From contig JBBRCV010000001.1 of assembly GCA_038204505.1 (NCBI GenBank), forward strand, positions 1 through 64,000: 64,000 nt of DNA, read 5' to 3'. Within the stretch, counting starts at the first letter, position 1. Each line of letters begins with the position of its first letter. Below are positions 10,041 to 18,200 of the stretch, piece after piece. The stretch is from Timaviella sp038204505 (GTDB taxonomy: Bacteria > Cyanobacteriota > Cyanobacteriia > Elainellales > Elainellaceae). A model generated the notes under the pieces. It saw only the letters and a list, made by a program, of their open reading frames with translations. It had not been told where the DNA came from and searched no databases. A program made the position numbers and the translations under genes.

Positions 10041-12485
10041 CTACAATCGCTTAAGTATCATCTCAGAGCGGGGTTTATAAACTAAGTGAAACAGAGTGTC
10101 TAAATAACGAAACAATGCCTGACGATCATCCTGAAACGCAAAGTTCCAAAAACTATACATCTTTGCCAGTAAAAGCAAGCGCTGAGTGTGTAACTGCCAG
10201 GTATAGTGATTTTGAATTTGCTGTATTGCCCAATCAGAACTATCTTGCCAATATTGAGGGTCTGATTTGCACTGGTCAAAAAAGTCTAAAATTCGCTTTG
10301 AAGTTCCTTCTAAATCCGTTGGATTGATGTGGAATTGACCGCGATTTTCTCCCAAAATTTCTAACGAACCCCCAAATTCACTCACAAAAGTGGGTAATCC
10401 AGAACTCATTGCTTCTAAAACCGTGCGACCAAATGCCGCAAAATGGGCAAAGTGGATGAAGATACCGCGATAGTCGGCAACAACCCGGTATGCTTCTCCC
10501 AAATCTGCCCCCGGCAGATACATGCCCACCCAACGGACGCTACCATCAAGACCATACTGCTGAATAATGTTGTGGAGTTGAGCGATCGCCTCTGCCTCTT
10601 CAGCAGAGCTGGCTTGGGAAGCATCCAGGCTATGAGTAATCAGAATCAGGTTGCACCGCGATCGCAATGATTGGCTTTTGCCAAAACACTCGGCTAATCC
10701 GGTGAAGTTTTTAGCAGAGACTAAAGGGGCGATCGCAAAAATAGGAGTTTTGCTGAGGTCATTGAAGTGTCCGGCAATTTGCGAATCTTTCCGCGTAAAA
10801 AGGAGATCGTGAACTCGTGCCCGTACACTGGGAATGCGATCGCCCGTTTGGCTATAGGGAAAAAATAACTGCTCGTTGACCCCTGGAGGAACCCGATTGA
10901 ACTTAGGACTAAACAAATTAATGCCATCAATGACATGATACAAGTGAGGCATACTAAAGCATTTGTACGATTCGTATTGCCCTAGCGTATCTGGTGTGCC
11001 GACAATCTCTTGATAGGAAGAGGTAATGATAAAATCGGCGGCATTCATACTGATTAAATCGGCAGTAAATTGAGCGGAAAAGTGATGCTCTGCCTCCATC
11101 TCTTGCCAATACATATCGCTAAATAAATACCGGGGCTTTTCTAATGTGTGAGCAATCGTGCAATGCGTCACGTTGAGCCGACGAGCCAGCAGAGAAGCGA
11201 CTAAATTGCCATCACTATAATTGCCAATAATTAGCCCTGGGCGATCGTGAAAATGAGCCAGCAGTTGTTTTTCTGCATCGACTGCAAAAGTTTCGAGGTA
11301 GGGCCAAATTTCAGATTTAGGAATCCAGTTTTGGGTCAGTTGGTTTTGGTCATGTTCTGCTTGGAATGGCACCCGCAAAATCCAAGCGTTTCGAGTGTCT
11401 TGAATTTTTTCCAGCGGCATATCGCAGAGCGTGCTTTCACAGTTAGGAATGAGCCGAGTCAAAATGACTACATCAGGTTGAATTCCTAGCACATCTAAAC
11501 CTGCCAGTTTAATCTCTTCCCAAAGGTGATGCTCTAAACTAGCAGCTTGCTCTAATACATAAACCACCTGTCCTGTGATTTCAGGTCGTCTGGGTTCCCC
11601 TTCTTGGACAATCCATCCGTGAATAGAAACCAGAACAATCCGAAAAATTGCTGGAATGCGAGCCATAAAGGCTTCTAAAACTGCTGATTCAGGGTTTAGA
11701 ACTAGATGGTTGAGAAGCTCTAAAGTTTCGCGTACACGAGCCGTCGTATTTCCCCATCCTGGTTCAAATCCAAGTTCTTGAAGGGGTATGCGAAAAGCTT
11801 CATAAGGTTGATCAGCAGGGCGATCGCTCAAAACCTCTAAAGCCCGTTTAACTTGTTCAATCAACTGTTCACTAGAGTGAATTTTATCGTTGATCATCAA
11901 CGATATATCGTCGTAGTGATGCTGACTCAAAACATGAAACAGCGCATTTAACCAGTACTGTGGATCAGTTAAGACTTGATTGTACAGATGGTGGTTGAGT
12001 ACTTCTAACCCTTGTCCAATCGTTCTAGGATCATCAATGGTGAGGCGATTTTCATAAAAAGGATGCATATCGATCTCTAGGATCTGCGGCTCGTCAGCCT
12101 CCGACTGGCGATCGCCCGCTGCTTCTCTGTCTATCTCTGTTAAAGAGTCACGCATCTTCAGCAACGCCTGCGGGGTTCTTTGTTCAAGCTGGGTCAAATC
12201 GTTATTTAAGCTCCAAATTTCTTGACTGGCAACCCAGGGACGCACCAGAATCCAGACGTTTTTCTCTGCCAAAACTAATTCATGAACAAAGTGAATTAGT
12301 TTACCTAAGACAGAGGTGTGATAAAAGTAGTTTGGCTTCTGAGTTTTGTAGCAATAGTCCGAGAAAGCTTGCAAGATTTCATTTCTCAAAAAATACTGCT
12401 TGCCCGAATCTCTTAATATATTAACTAACTGAAGTAGATCGGCTTGTTCCTCACTCGCTAGAACAGTTTGGATTAAGTTATGCAT
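10041..12485 (-). CDS. Sucrose synthase family GT4 protein with altered active site
   Basis: An 814-residue protein that aligns over its full length with cyanobacterial sucrose synthase (usual size about 800-810), which interconverts sucrose + NDP with NDP-glucose + fructose. Conserved landmarks are GNYSDGNLVASLLA, IAHTLEKPRYLFSDM, DFIITSSYQEI, GQYESYKCFSMPHLYHVIDGI and the C-terminal GLPTFVSEFGGSLEIL. Two catalytic positions differ. The first Glu of the EX7E motif is Ala683 (HFAAFGRTVLE, second Glu 691 kept). The phosphate-contacting Arg of the RLDRVKN segment is Pro587 (APLVSAKN, Lys592 kept). It may be inactive, altered in specificity or regulatory. A good Shine-Dalgarno (AAGGAA) precedes the ATG. 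It sits between a hydrolase-like gene and the GH65 fusion, probably one transcript. Confidence 0.88.
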   Translation of the reverse strand: MHNLIQTVLASEEQADLLQLVNILRDSGKQYFLRNEILQAFSDYCYKTQKPNYFYHTSVLGKLIHFVHELVLAEKNVWILVRPWVASQEIWSLNNDLTQLEQRTPQALLKMRDSLTEIDREAAGDRQSEADEPQILEIDMHPFYENRLTIDDPRTIGQGLEVLNHHLYNQVLTDPQYWLNALFHVLSQHHYDDISLMINDKIHSSEQLIEQVKRALEVLSDRPADQPYEAFRIPLQELGFEPGWGNTTARVRETLELLNHLVLNPESAVLEAFMARIPAIFRIVLVSIHGWIVQEGEPRRPEITGQVVYVLEQAASLEHHLWEEIKLAGLDVLGIQPDVVILTRLIPNCESTLCDMPLEKIQDTRNAWILRVPFQAEHDQNQLTQNWIPKSEIWPYLETFAVDAEKQLLAHFHDRPGLIIGNYSDGNLVASLLARRLNVTHCTIAHTLEKPRYLFSDMYWQEMEAEHHFSAQFTADLISMNAADFIITSSYQEIVGTPDTLGQYESYKCFSMPHLYHVIDGINLFSPKFNRVPPGVNEQLFFPYSQTGDRIPSVRARVHDLLFTRKDSQIAGHFNDLSKTPIFAIAPLVSAKNFTGLAECFGKSQSLRSRCNLILITHSLDASQASSAEEAEAIAQLHNIIQQYGLDGSVRWVGMYLPGADLGEAYRVVADYRGIFIHFAHFAAFGRTVLEAMSSGLPTFVSEFGGSLEILGENRGQFHINPTDLEGTSKRILDFFDQCKSDPQYWQDSSDWAIQQIQNHYTWQLHTQRLLLLAKMYSFWNFAFQDDRQALFRYLDTLFHLVYKPRSEMILKRL

Positions 12486-12538
12486 AACAATGAATTCCTT
12501 ACCTCATCGATCGTCTCATTGATTATTTTCTGGATTGA

Positions 12539-13252
12539 TCATATTTTCGCATAGGATTCTACCTGTTGAGCTTCAGCCCTTAACTCGGTCAGAACCAAAT
12601 GCTGCTTAAACCATTGAGCCGCCGAGTCTGCAACTTTGTTCAAAGCTTGGAGATTCTCGTTGAGATGCGTTGCTCCAGCAATCATCTTAAGCTGTTTTTC
12701 TGCGTGAATTTTTTCCAATGCATCTTGGTTAACCTGCTGAGCGCGGGAGTCCTCTTCGCCTACCATTAATAGGGTTGGCACCTGAATTTTGGCTAGGACA
12801 GCGGTTGCTAAATCTAGTCGTCCTCCTAAGCAGGCGATCGCCCCAACTCGACTCGGGTTTTCTGCCGCTGCTAGCATCGCTGCTCCAGCCTCAATACCCA
12901 TACCGAAGTAACCTATCTTTAAACATTGCGTGGTGGGGTGTAAAGTCAGCCAATCGGTTGCTCCAGCTAGTCGTTCAGCTAGTAAATCTGCATTAAAAAG
13001 CAAATACTTAGTACGCCAATCGCTGGCTTCTTCGTGTAATGTTAACAAGCTAACTGCCAGCGTTGCCAATCCAACCTGATGCAGAACCGCTGCAATATAT
13101 TGGCTGATTTGACTATATCGTCCCCTACTGGTGCTGTACACCAGTATAATCAGACTCTCTGCCTGGGGGGGGATGACTAAATTGCCTTCCAAGCATATTG
13201 AGTTGGCTGTGATAGGAAATACTTTTTCTTTATAATCCTCTTCAACGTTCAT
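12539..13252 (-). CDS. Dienelactone-hydrolase-like alpha/beta protein lacking the nucleophile Ser
   Basis: A 237-residue alpha/beta-hydrolase fold protein similar to the dienelactone-hydrolase-like proteins that occur alone or fused to phosphoribosyltransferases. Fold markers are SLIILVYSTSRGRYSQ, GGRLDLA, LLMVGEED and AGATHLNE. Asp169 and His197 of the catalytic triad are in place. The nucleophile elbow, usually FGASTGAAAA, reads FGMGIEAGAA here, with Gly119 where the Ser should be. Hydrolase activity by the usual mechanism is therefore unlikely (inference). It lies 53 bases upstream of the sucrose-synthase-like gene on the same strand and is probably the first gene of that operon. Confidence 0.8.
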   Translation of the reverse strand: MNVEEDYKEKVFPITANSICLEGNLVIPPQAESLIILVYSTSRGRYSQISQYIAAVLHQVGLATLAVSLLTLHEEASDWRTKYLLFNADLLAERLAGATDWLTLHPTTQCLKIGYFGMGIEAGAAMLAAAENPSRVGAIACLGGRLDLATAVLAKIQVPTLLMVGEEDSRAQQVNQDALEKIHAEKQLKMIAGATHLNENLQALNKVADSAAQWFKQHLVLTELRAEAQQVESYAKI

Positions 13253-13638
13253 CTAGTAAGTCCTCTTTGAAAAAATTAAGCAAAAATTTGGTCACTAGCA
13301 ATATACGCTAACAATTTGAGTATCTTGTGAGGATTGGGAAGAAGGACGATTATGGGTAGCAAATTTTTTGCTGGCAGCAAAAATCCAAGATTTAGAAAAT
13401 TCCTACTTTAGAGGCAGGTCACTAAACAATAATCTAACTAGAATAAGTGGGCAATTTTGATGCAAGAAATGCAGCAACTACTTGTTTTCGTGGGTTTTCT
13501 ATTCTCTTTGCTACGATCTTTCGGGCGATCGACGCTATGCCCATGCGCCAGCAGGAAATGCGTGATCGCCAGTAGATTGGCTAGATTGAATAGGTAACAA
13601 CTACTGTGCAAATACTATACAAATACTATACAAATACT
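13253..13638. other. Intergenic region between divergent genes
   Basis: 386 bases between the hydrolase-like gene (leftward) and the aldo/keto reductase (rightward). It contains a short imperfect hairpin (TTTTTTGCTGGCAGCAAAAA near 13364), and at its right end three copies of CAAATACTATA/G. A possible short ORF from 13460 has no recognisable product. Confidence 0.4.
13606..13638. repeat. 11-bp tandem repeat x3 before the reductase start
   Basis: Three consecutive copies of CAAATACTATA, the last ending in G where it forms the ATG. The repeat is open in the reductase frame through an upstream GTG, but it encodes an unlikely N-terminus (QILYKYYTNT). I read it as an untranslated leader repeat. 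Confidence 0.7.
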
Positions 13639-14472
13639 ATGCAAACTCTTGAACTGGTTTCTGGACAAGCTATTCCCATTCTCGGTATGGGTACTTGGCA
13701 AATGGGCGAGGATGCCCGCGATCGACAGAGTGAAGTTAAGGCGTTGCGCTATGGACTAGATCTAGGGCTTTCTCTGATTGACACTGCCGAAATGTATGGA
13801 GAAGGAGGTGCAGAGGAAGTTATTGCCGAGGCGATCGCCAGTCGTCGTTCTGAGGTTTTCTTAGTTAGCAAAGTTTATCCACACAATGCCTCTAGACAAG
13901 GAGTAATTGCTGCTTGCGATCGGAGTCTGAAACGATTAAAAACGGATTACCTTGATGTTTATCTATTGCACTGGCGCGGTGCGGTGCCGTTGGCAGAGAC
14001 GCTGGAAGCATTTCAGACACTTCAACAATCTGGGAAAATTCGTAGCTACGGCGTGAGTAATTTTGATACCGCAGACATGCAAGAAGCTATTTCACTAAAG
14101 AACGGCAGCAGCATCGTGACGAACCAAGTTCTCTATAACCTGATGCGACGAGGCATCGAGCTAAACTTGTTGCCCTGGTGTCGGCAACAAGACATGCCAA
14201 TTATGGCGTATTCTCCGATTGAGCAAGGGCGGTTAATCAATCATAAAACTCTAAAGGCGATCGCTCAGGAACGAGGAGTCTCTACCGCTCAAGTGGCGAT
14301 CGCCTGGTTATTGCACCAAGATAATGTCATTGTCATTCCTAAATCTAGCGACATTGACCATGTAGAACAAAATCGAGCGGCACTGGATTTGAAATTGAGT
14401 GCTGAAGAATTGAATATTCTCAATACTGCCTTTCCACTCCCCAATAAACCTACTCCTTTAGAGATGCTTTAA
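13639..14472 (+). CDS. Aldo/keto reductase
   Basis: A 277-residue NADPH-dependent aldo/keto reductase with a TIM-barrel fold. The catalytic tetrad is visible: Asp and Tyr in SLIDTAEMYGEG, Lys in FLVSKVYP and His in VYLLHWRG. The C-terminal cofactor segment VIPKSSDIDHVEQN is typical. The substrate is unknown; relatives reduce aldehydes, diketo acids or methylglyoxal. I chose the ATG at 13639 rather than the GTG at 13606, because the extra residues come only from a tandem repeat. It is convergent with the DUF2808 gene. Confidence 0.92.
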   Translation: MQTLELVSGQAIPILGMGTWQMGEDARDRQSEVKALRYGLDLGLSLIDTAEMYGEGGAEEVIAEAIASRRSEVFLVSKVYPHNASRQGVIAACDRSLKRLKTDYLDVYLLHWRGAVPLAETLEAFQTLQQSGKIRSYGVSNFDTADMQEAISLKNGSSIVTNQVLYNLMRRGIELNLLPWCRQQDMPIMAYSPIEQGRLINHKTLKAIAQERGVSTAQVAIAWLLHQDNVIVIPKSSDIDHVEQNRAALDLKLSAEELNILNTAFPLPNKPTPLEML

Positions 14473-14480
14473 GGCAATCC

Positions 14481-14520
14481 TCTAGAAAAATGGGAAGCGA
14501 TCTAGAAAAACGGGAAGCGA
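14481..14520. repeat. 20-bp tandem duplication spanning the DUF2808 gene 3' end
   Basis: Two adjacent copies of TCTAGAAAAAYGGGAAGCGA with one mismatch. The right copy encodes the last residues and stop codon of the DUF2808 protein. The left copy repeats that coding end downstream of the stop. Confidence 0.85.
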
Positions 14521-15083
14521 TCGCTGCCATCAAATTGCAACCGACCATAGCCCAAGAACTGCCCATGAGTATCAGCTCCGGGGGGATAAGCCGTGACTCC
14601 AAACAGGTATATGCCATCCCGTCTAGGATTACGTTTAGGCTGTAGTTCTAGGGTTACTGTTGTTCCAGGAGGTACAGGGGGATCAAAAACGACAGAGAGG
14701 GTTTGGGTATCACGGTTGTACTGATTTTTGCCTAGAGTCAGGTTATCACCGCGATCGCTCCTTGTGCCGACAAAAGCTCGACTGTTTTCAGCATTGAATT
14801 GAATCAAGCGCGCTGCGGTCGAACCATCGCGCTGAGCAATTTCTACTTGCTGCAAAGGTTCTCCTGCATCTTTTGGAATACTGAGGGTGAAATAGTAAGA
14901 TGCACCTGAAGAAGTAGTTCGCCTTTCGGTGGTGGCGACGCTCCCCAAACTGGGAGGATGGACAAAATAGACTTTGCCATCTTGCAGTTGCACCGCTTGA
15001 GATGGCGTGTCAAACGAGCTATACAGAAGGATGCTGCCAAAGGTCAGGGCGATCGACAAACTAAACCAGGAAGGGAAGCGCAT
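14502..15083 (-). CDS. DUF2808 domain secreted protein
   Basis: A 193-residue protein with an N-terminal signal peptide (SLSIALTFGSILLYSS, then a cleavage region near PSQAVQ). It continues with the DUF2808 pattern of cyanobacteria: VQLQDGKVYFVHPPSL, YYFTLSIPKDAGEPLQQVEI, TVVFDPPVPPGTTVTL-like strands and a C-terminal YLFGVTAYPPG. The function of the family is unknown; the fold looks like a beta-rich periplasmic or surface domain. The stop codon lies inside a 20-bp tandem duplication. Confidence 0.88.
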   Translation of the reverse strand: MRFPSWFSLSIALTFGSILLYSSFDTPSQAVQLQDGKVYFVHPPSLGSVATTERRTTSSGASYYFTLSIPKDAGEPLQQVEIAQRDGSTAARLIQFNAENSRAFVGTRSDRGDNLTLGKNQYNRDTQTLSVVFDPPVPPGTTVTLELQPKRNPRRDGIYLFGVTAYPPGADTHGQFLGYGRLQFDGSDRFPFF

Positions 15084-15172
15084 AGGTTTATCAAGGATAG
15101 TTGTTGTCCTCTTATTCTAGCAATCGTCCTTTCGCTCATGTCGTTGCCTATAGCCTTGAGACGCTAATTCAA

Positions 15173-15208
15173 TCCTTCTAGTCATAATCAGCCTTCTAGT
15201 CATAATCA
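15173..15208. repeat. 18-bp tandem duplication spanning the giant kinase 3' end
   Basis: Two adjacent copies of CCTTCTAGTCATAATCAG. The right copy encodes the final Asp-Tyr-Asp and stop of the 1933-residue kinase. The left copy lies just beyond the stop. This is the same kind of event as at 14481-14520. Confidence 0.85.
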
Positions 15209-18200
15209 GGGGTTCTCACTGGGAGCATAATCACAAACTCAGTGCCTACGCCTGGGGTTGAGTTGACCTCGATCGCCCCACCATGTTTTTCTACTATAAT
15301 TTGATGGGCGATCGCCAATCCTAATCCGGTTCCTTTGCCAACAGCTTTAGTAGTAAAGGAATGGTCAAATGCTCGTTGCTTTACTTCGTCAGACATTCCC
15401 ATTCCATTATCTCGAATATGGATACGGATTTGCTTTCTAAAGTCATCTGAACAAGTCTGGATTTCGATCTTAGCGGGAGGAGCTATTATGTTTTTAAAAG
15501 TGCGTTTCTGGCTTAATTCTTCTAGTGTATCGATCGCGTTTGCCAGGATATTCATAAAGACTTGATTGAGCTGCCCTGGAAAACATTCAATGATAGGAAT
15601 ATTCCCGTAATTAGTGCTAATTCCGATCGCAGGTCGATCGCTATTGGCTTTAAGGCGATGCTTAAGAATTAGGATTGTGCTGTCAATCCCCTCATGGATG
15701 TTAAAGTCTACTTTGTGGTCTTGATCTGCCCTGGAGAAAACGCGGAGACTGGTGCTGATGCCACGAATCCGCTCGACTCCAAGTTTCATTGATCTAATTA
15801 ATTTAAGTAAATCTTGTCGCACATAATCTAAGTCAATTGCCTCTATCTCTGCTTGAATTACGTCACTGGGATGAGGATATTCTTGCTGATACAAATCAAT
15901 TAGTCTAAAAGTATCTTTGACATGATCGAGAGCAGGCTGCAAGTTGCCTGAAATGAAACCCAGCGGGTTATTGATTTCGTGTGCTACACCTGCAACTAGA
16001 TTTCCTAAAGCTGACATCTTCTCGCTTTGCACAATCTGGATTTGGGCATGTTGCAAGTGTAGTAAAGCTTGTTCTAATTGCTGAGATTTTTGAAGAATGG
16101 CAGACTCGGCACGTTTGCGATCGCTGATGTTCACTAAAAATGTCAGGTGATATTCTTTTTCATGAAACGTAATGTGGTTGATCGTGACTTCAACTGGATG
16201 GTAATTACCCTCGCTGTTACGCATTCTGCTTTCAAATGTGGCTGAACCTTGTTGATGAACCGATCGCCAGTGATCCGCCCAACTTTCTTTAGAGAAATCT
16301 GGGTTGAGATCGTATACATACTTGTCGAGAATCTCTTCATGGGAGTATCCTAAATCTCGACAAAAAGCATTATTGGCGTAGGAAATACGAGCGTCTGGCT
16401 CCGTCCAGCATACAGGCGTGGTCACCTGATCGATCGAGAATTTCATCAATTTAGCTTCTTCTAGCGATTCCTGCGCCTGCTGATAAAGGCGAGCATTTTC
16501 TAGAGAAATAGTAGCCTGAGCACAGAGCAAGTTGAGGATATGCACGCGATCGCGGGTAAATGCGCCAATCGTTAATTTGTTTTCTAAGTAGACGATACCC
16601 AGCAACTTTCCCTGATGCAAAATTGGACTACACAAAATACTCTTAGGTTGTTGTCGTAGGAAATAAGGATCGCTGGCAAATTCAGAATGAGCCGTAGCAT
16701 CCATCAACACGATCGGTTCTAAGCGGTTTTTGACACCATAAATTAGTTTTAGAGGAATGTCCTGGCTTTCCTCTACTGGACCTCGTTCCAGCACAACAGG
16801 TTCTGCCCCAAAGGTTGCAAGTCCTTTAACAAACAGGCGATCGTCTCGCACTAGCATCAGCACACACTTATCGGCTCCAGCGTTTTCAATGATGAGTTGC
16901 AGCAAGGTAGAAAGGAGTTTGCCTAATTCAATTTCGCTGGACAAAGTTTGAGAAGCTTTGAGAACAGCCGCTAGATCAAGGGCATCCGAAATACTGCCGA
17001 AAGTAGTAGAAGTGTCTATAGTCGATGCCAAGACGGTTTCGTTAACAGAGAAAGGAGAATAATGGCGCTGCTGTAGAATAGGGGCAAGCAGTTGAGGATA
17101 GCGTGTTTCTAGATCTACAATTTTGGCTTTAGCGCCCCAGTGAGCGTAGCCGTAATAAGCGTTGATCAAGTATTCCTGAGCAATGCGCCCTTTGCCCCAC
17201 TCTAGATAAAACTTTGCCGCTAGTTCGTTAGCGATCGCTTCTTCCTGAATATATTCATTCTCCCTAGCTCTGGCGATAGCGCGATCGTACAGGTCGATCG
17301 CCTCAGCCCTTTGACCTAAAACTCGACATCGTTCTGCGGCAACTAAAGCACAGCGATGGGACTGATTACTCGGTGCATGAACTGCCCATTGACTGAGTTT
17401 TTCTTGATGAACTGCAACGCGATCGAGAATGCTGATTTGTTCAGTTTCGCTAGCAGTTGAGTAAACTGCTAATTGCGTCAGCGCGTCGTAAAAGGAGAAG
17501 AGTGGAACATGCAGAAGTCCTACCGCTGAACCCAAATATTGTTCGGTCAGACGGGCATTTTCTAGTGCCTGTTCATAGCGTTGAAACAAGTAAGCCAGGA
17601 AAAGTTTAGTGAAGTAAATTTGAAACAGGACTAGCAATTGATTGGCTTCAAGATGAAGCTGAATCATTGCATCTTCATCATAATCTTCACTAAACAAGCG
17701 ATCGGGTTCAAGCCTAATTTCTAGTAAGTTAAGTACAGCTTGATAGTAAATGCTTTGAATGCGAAAGCTAGCAACTTGACGAAACTGTTGGATGATCTTG
17801 CGATGATCTTCCATTATTTGTTTAAGGGCAGAAAGTTCCTGCCCACTAAAGCAAGCCGTGTAGCTGTAACACATCAAGCTCAGGGCAACATGCTCTAGAT
17901 CACCCGTTTCTAACCCACGGGCGTAAGCTTGCAAATACCCGTCCAGGGTATCTTTCACAGGTTCTTTCCAATGACTAAGAAAGACATTGAATCCAAAAAT
18001 AGTTTTAGCGGCAGAATGGGCAGCATTGAGGCGCTGTAATAAGTTGATTCCCAGTTGTCCAAAGTGGTAGCCCGCTTCAACATCTCCCAACATAGCAATT
18101 AGCATTAGCCCATACTGACTATAGCCAACTGCTGATTCCGGTGCATTGCCGTATTTCACTGATAAGTCAACTTGGGCAAAAATGATCAGAGACAATAAGG

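Noticed and set aside
13460..13600. Short frame starting MQEMQQLLVFVGFLFSLL
   Set aside because: It has no ribosome-binding site, an unlikely Cys/Arg-rich end and no recognisable relatives. It lies in a region that needs promoters.
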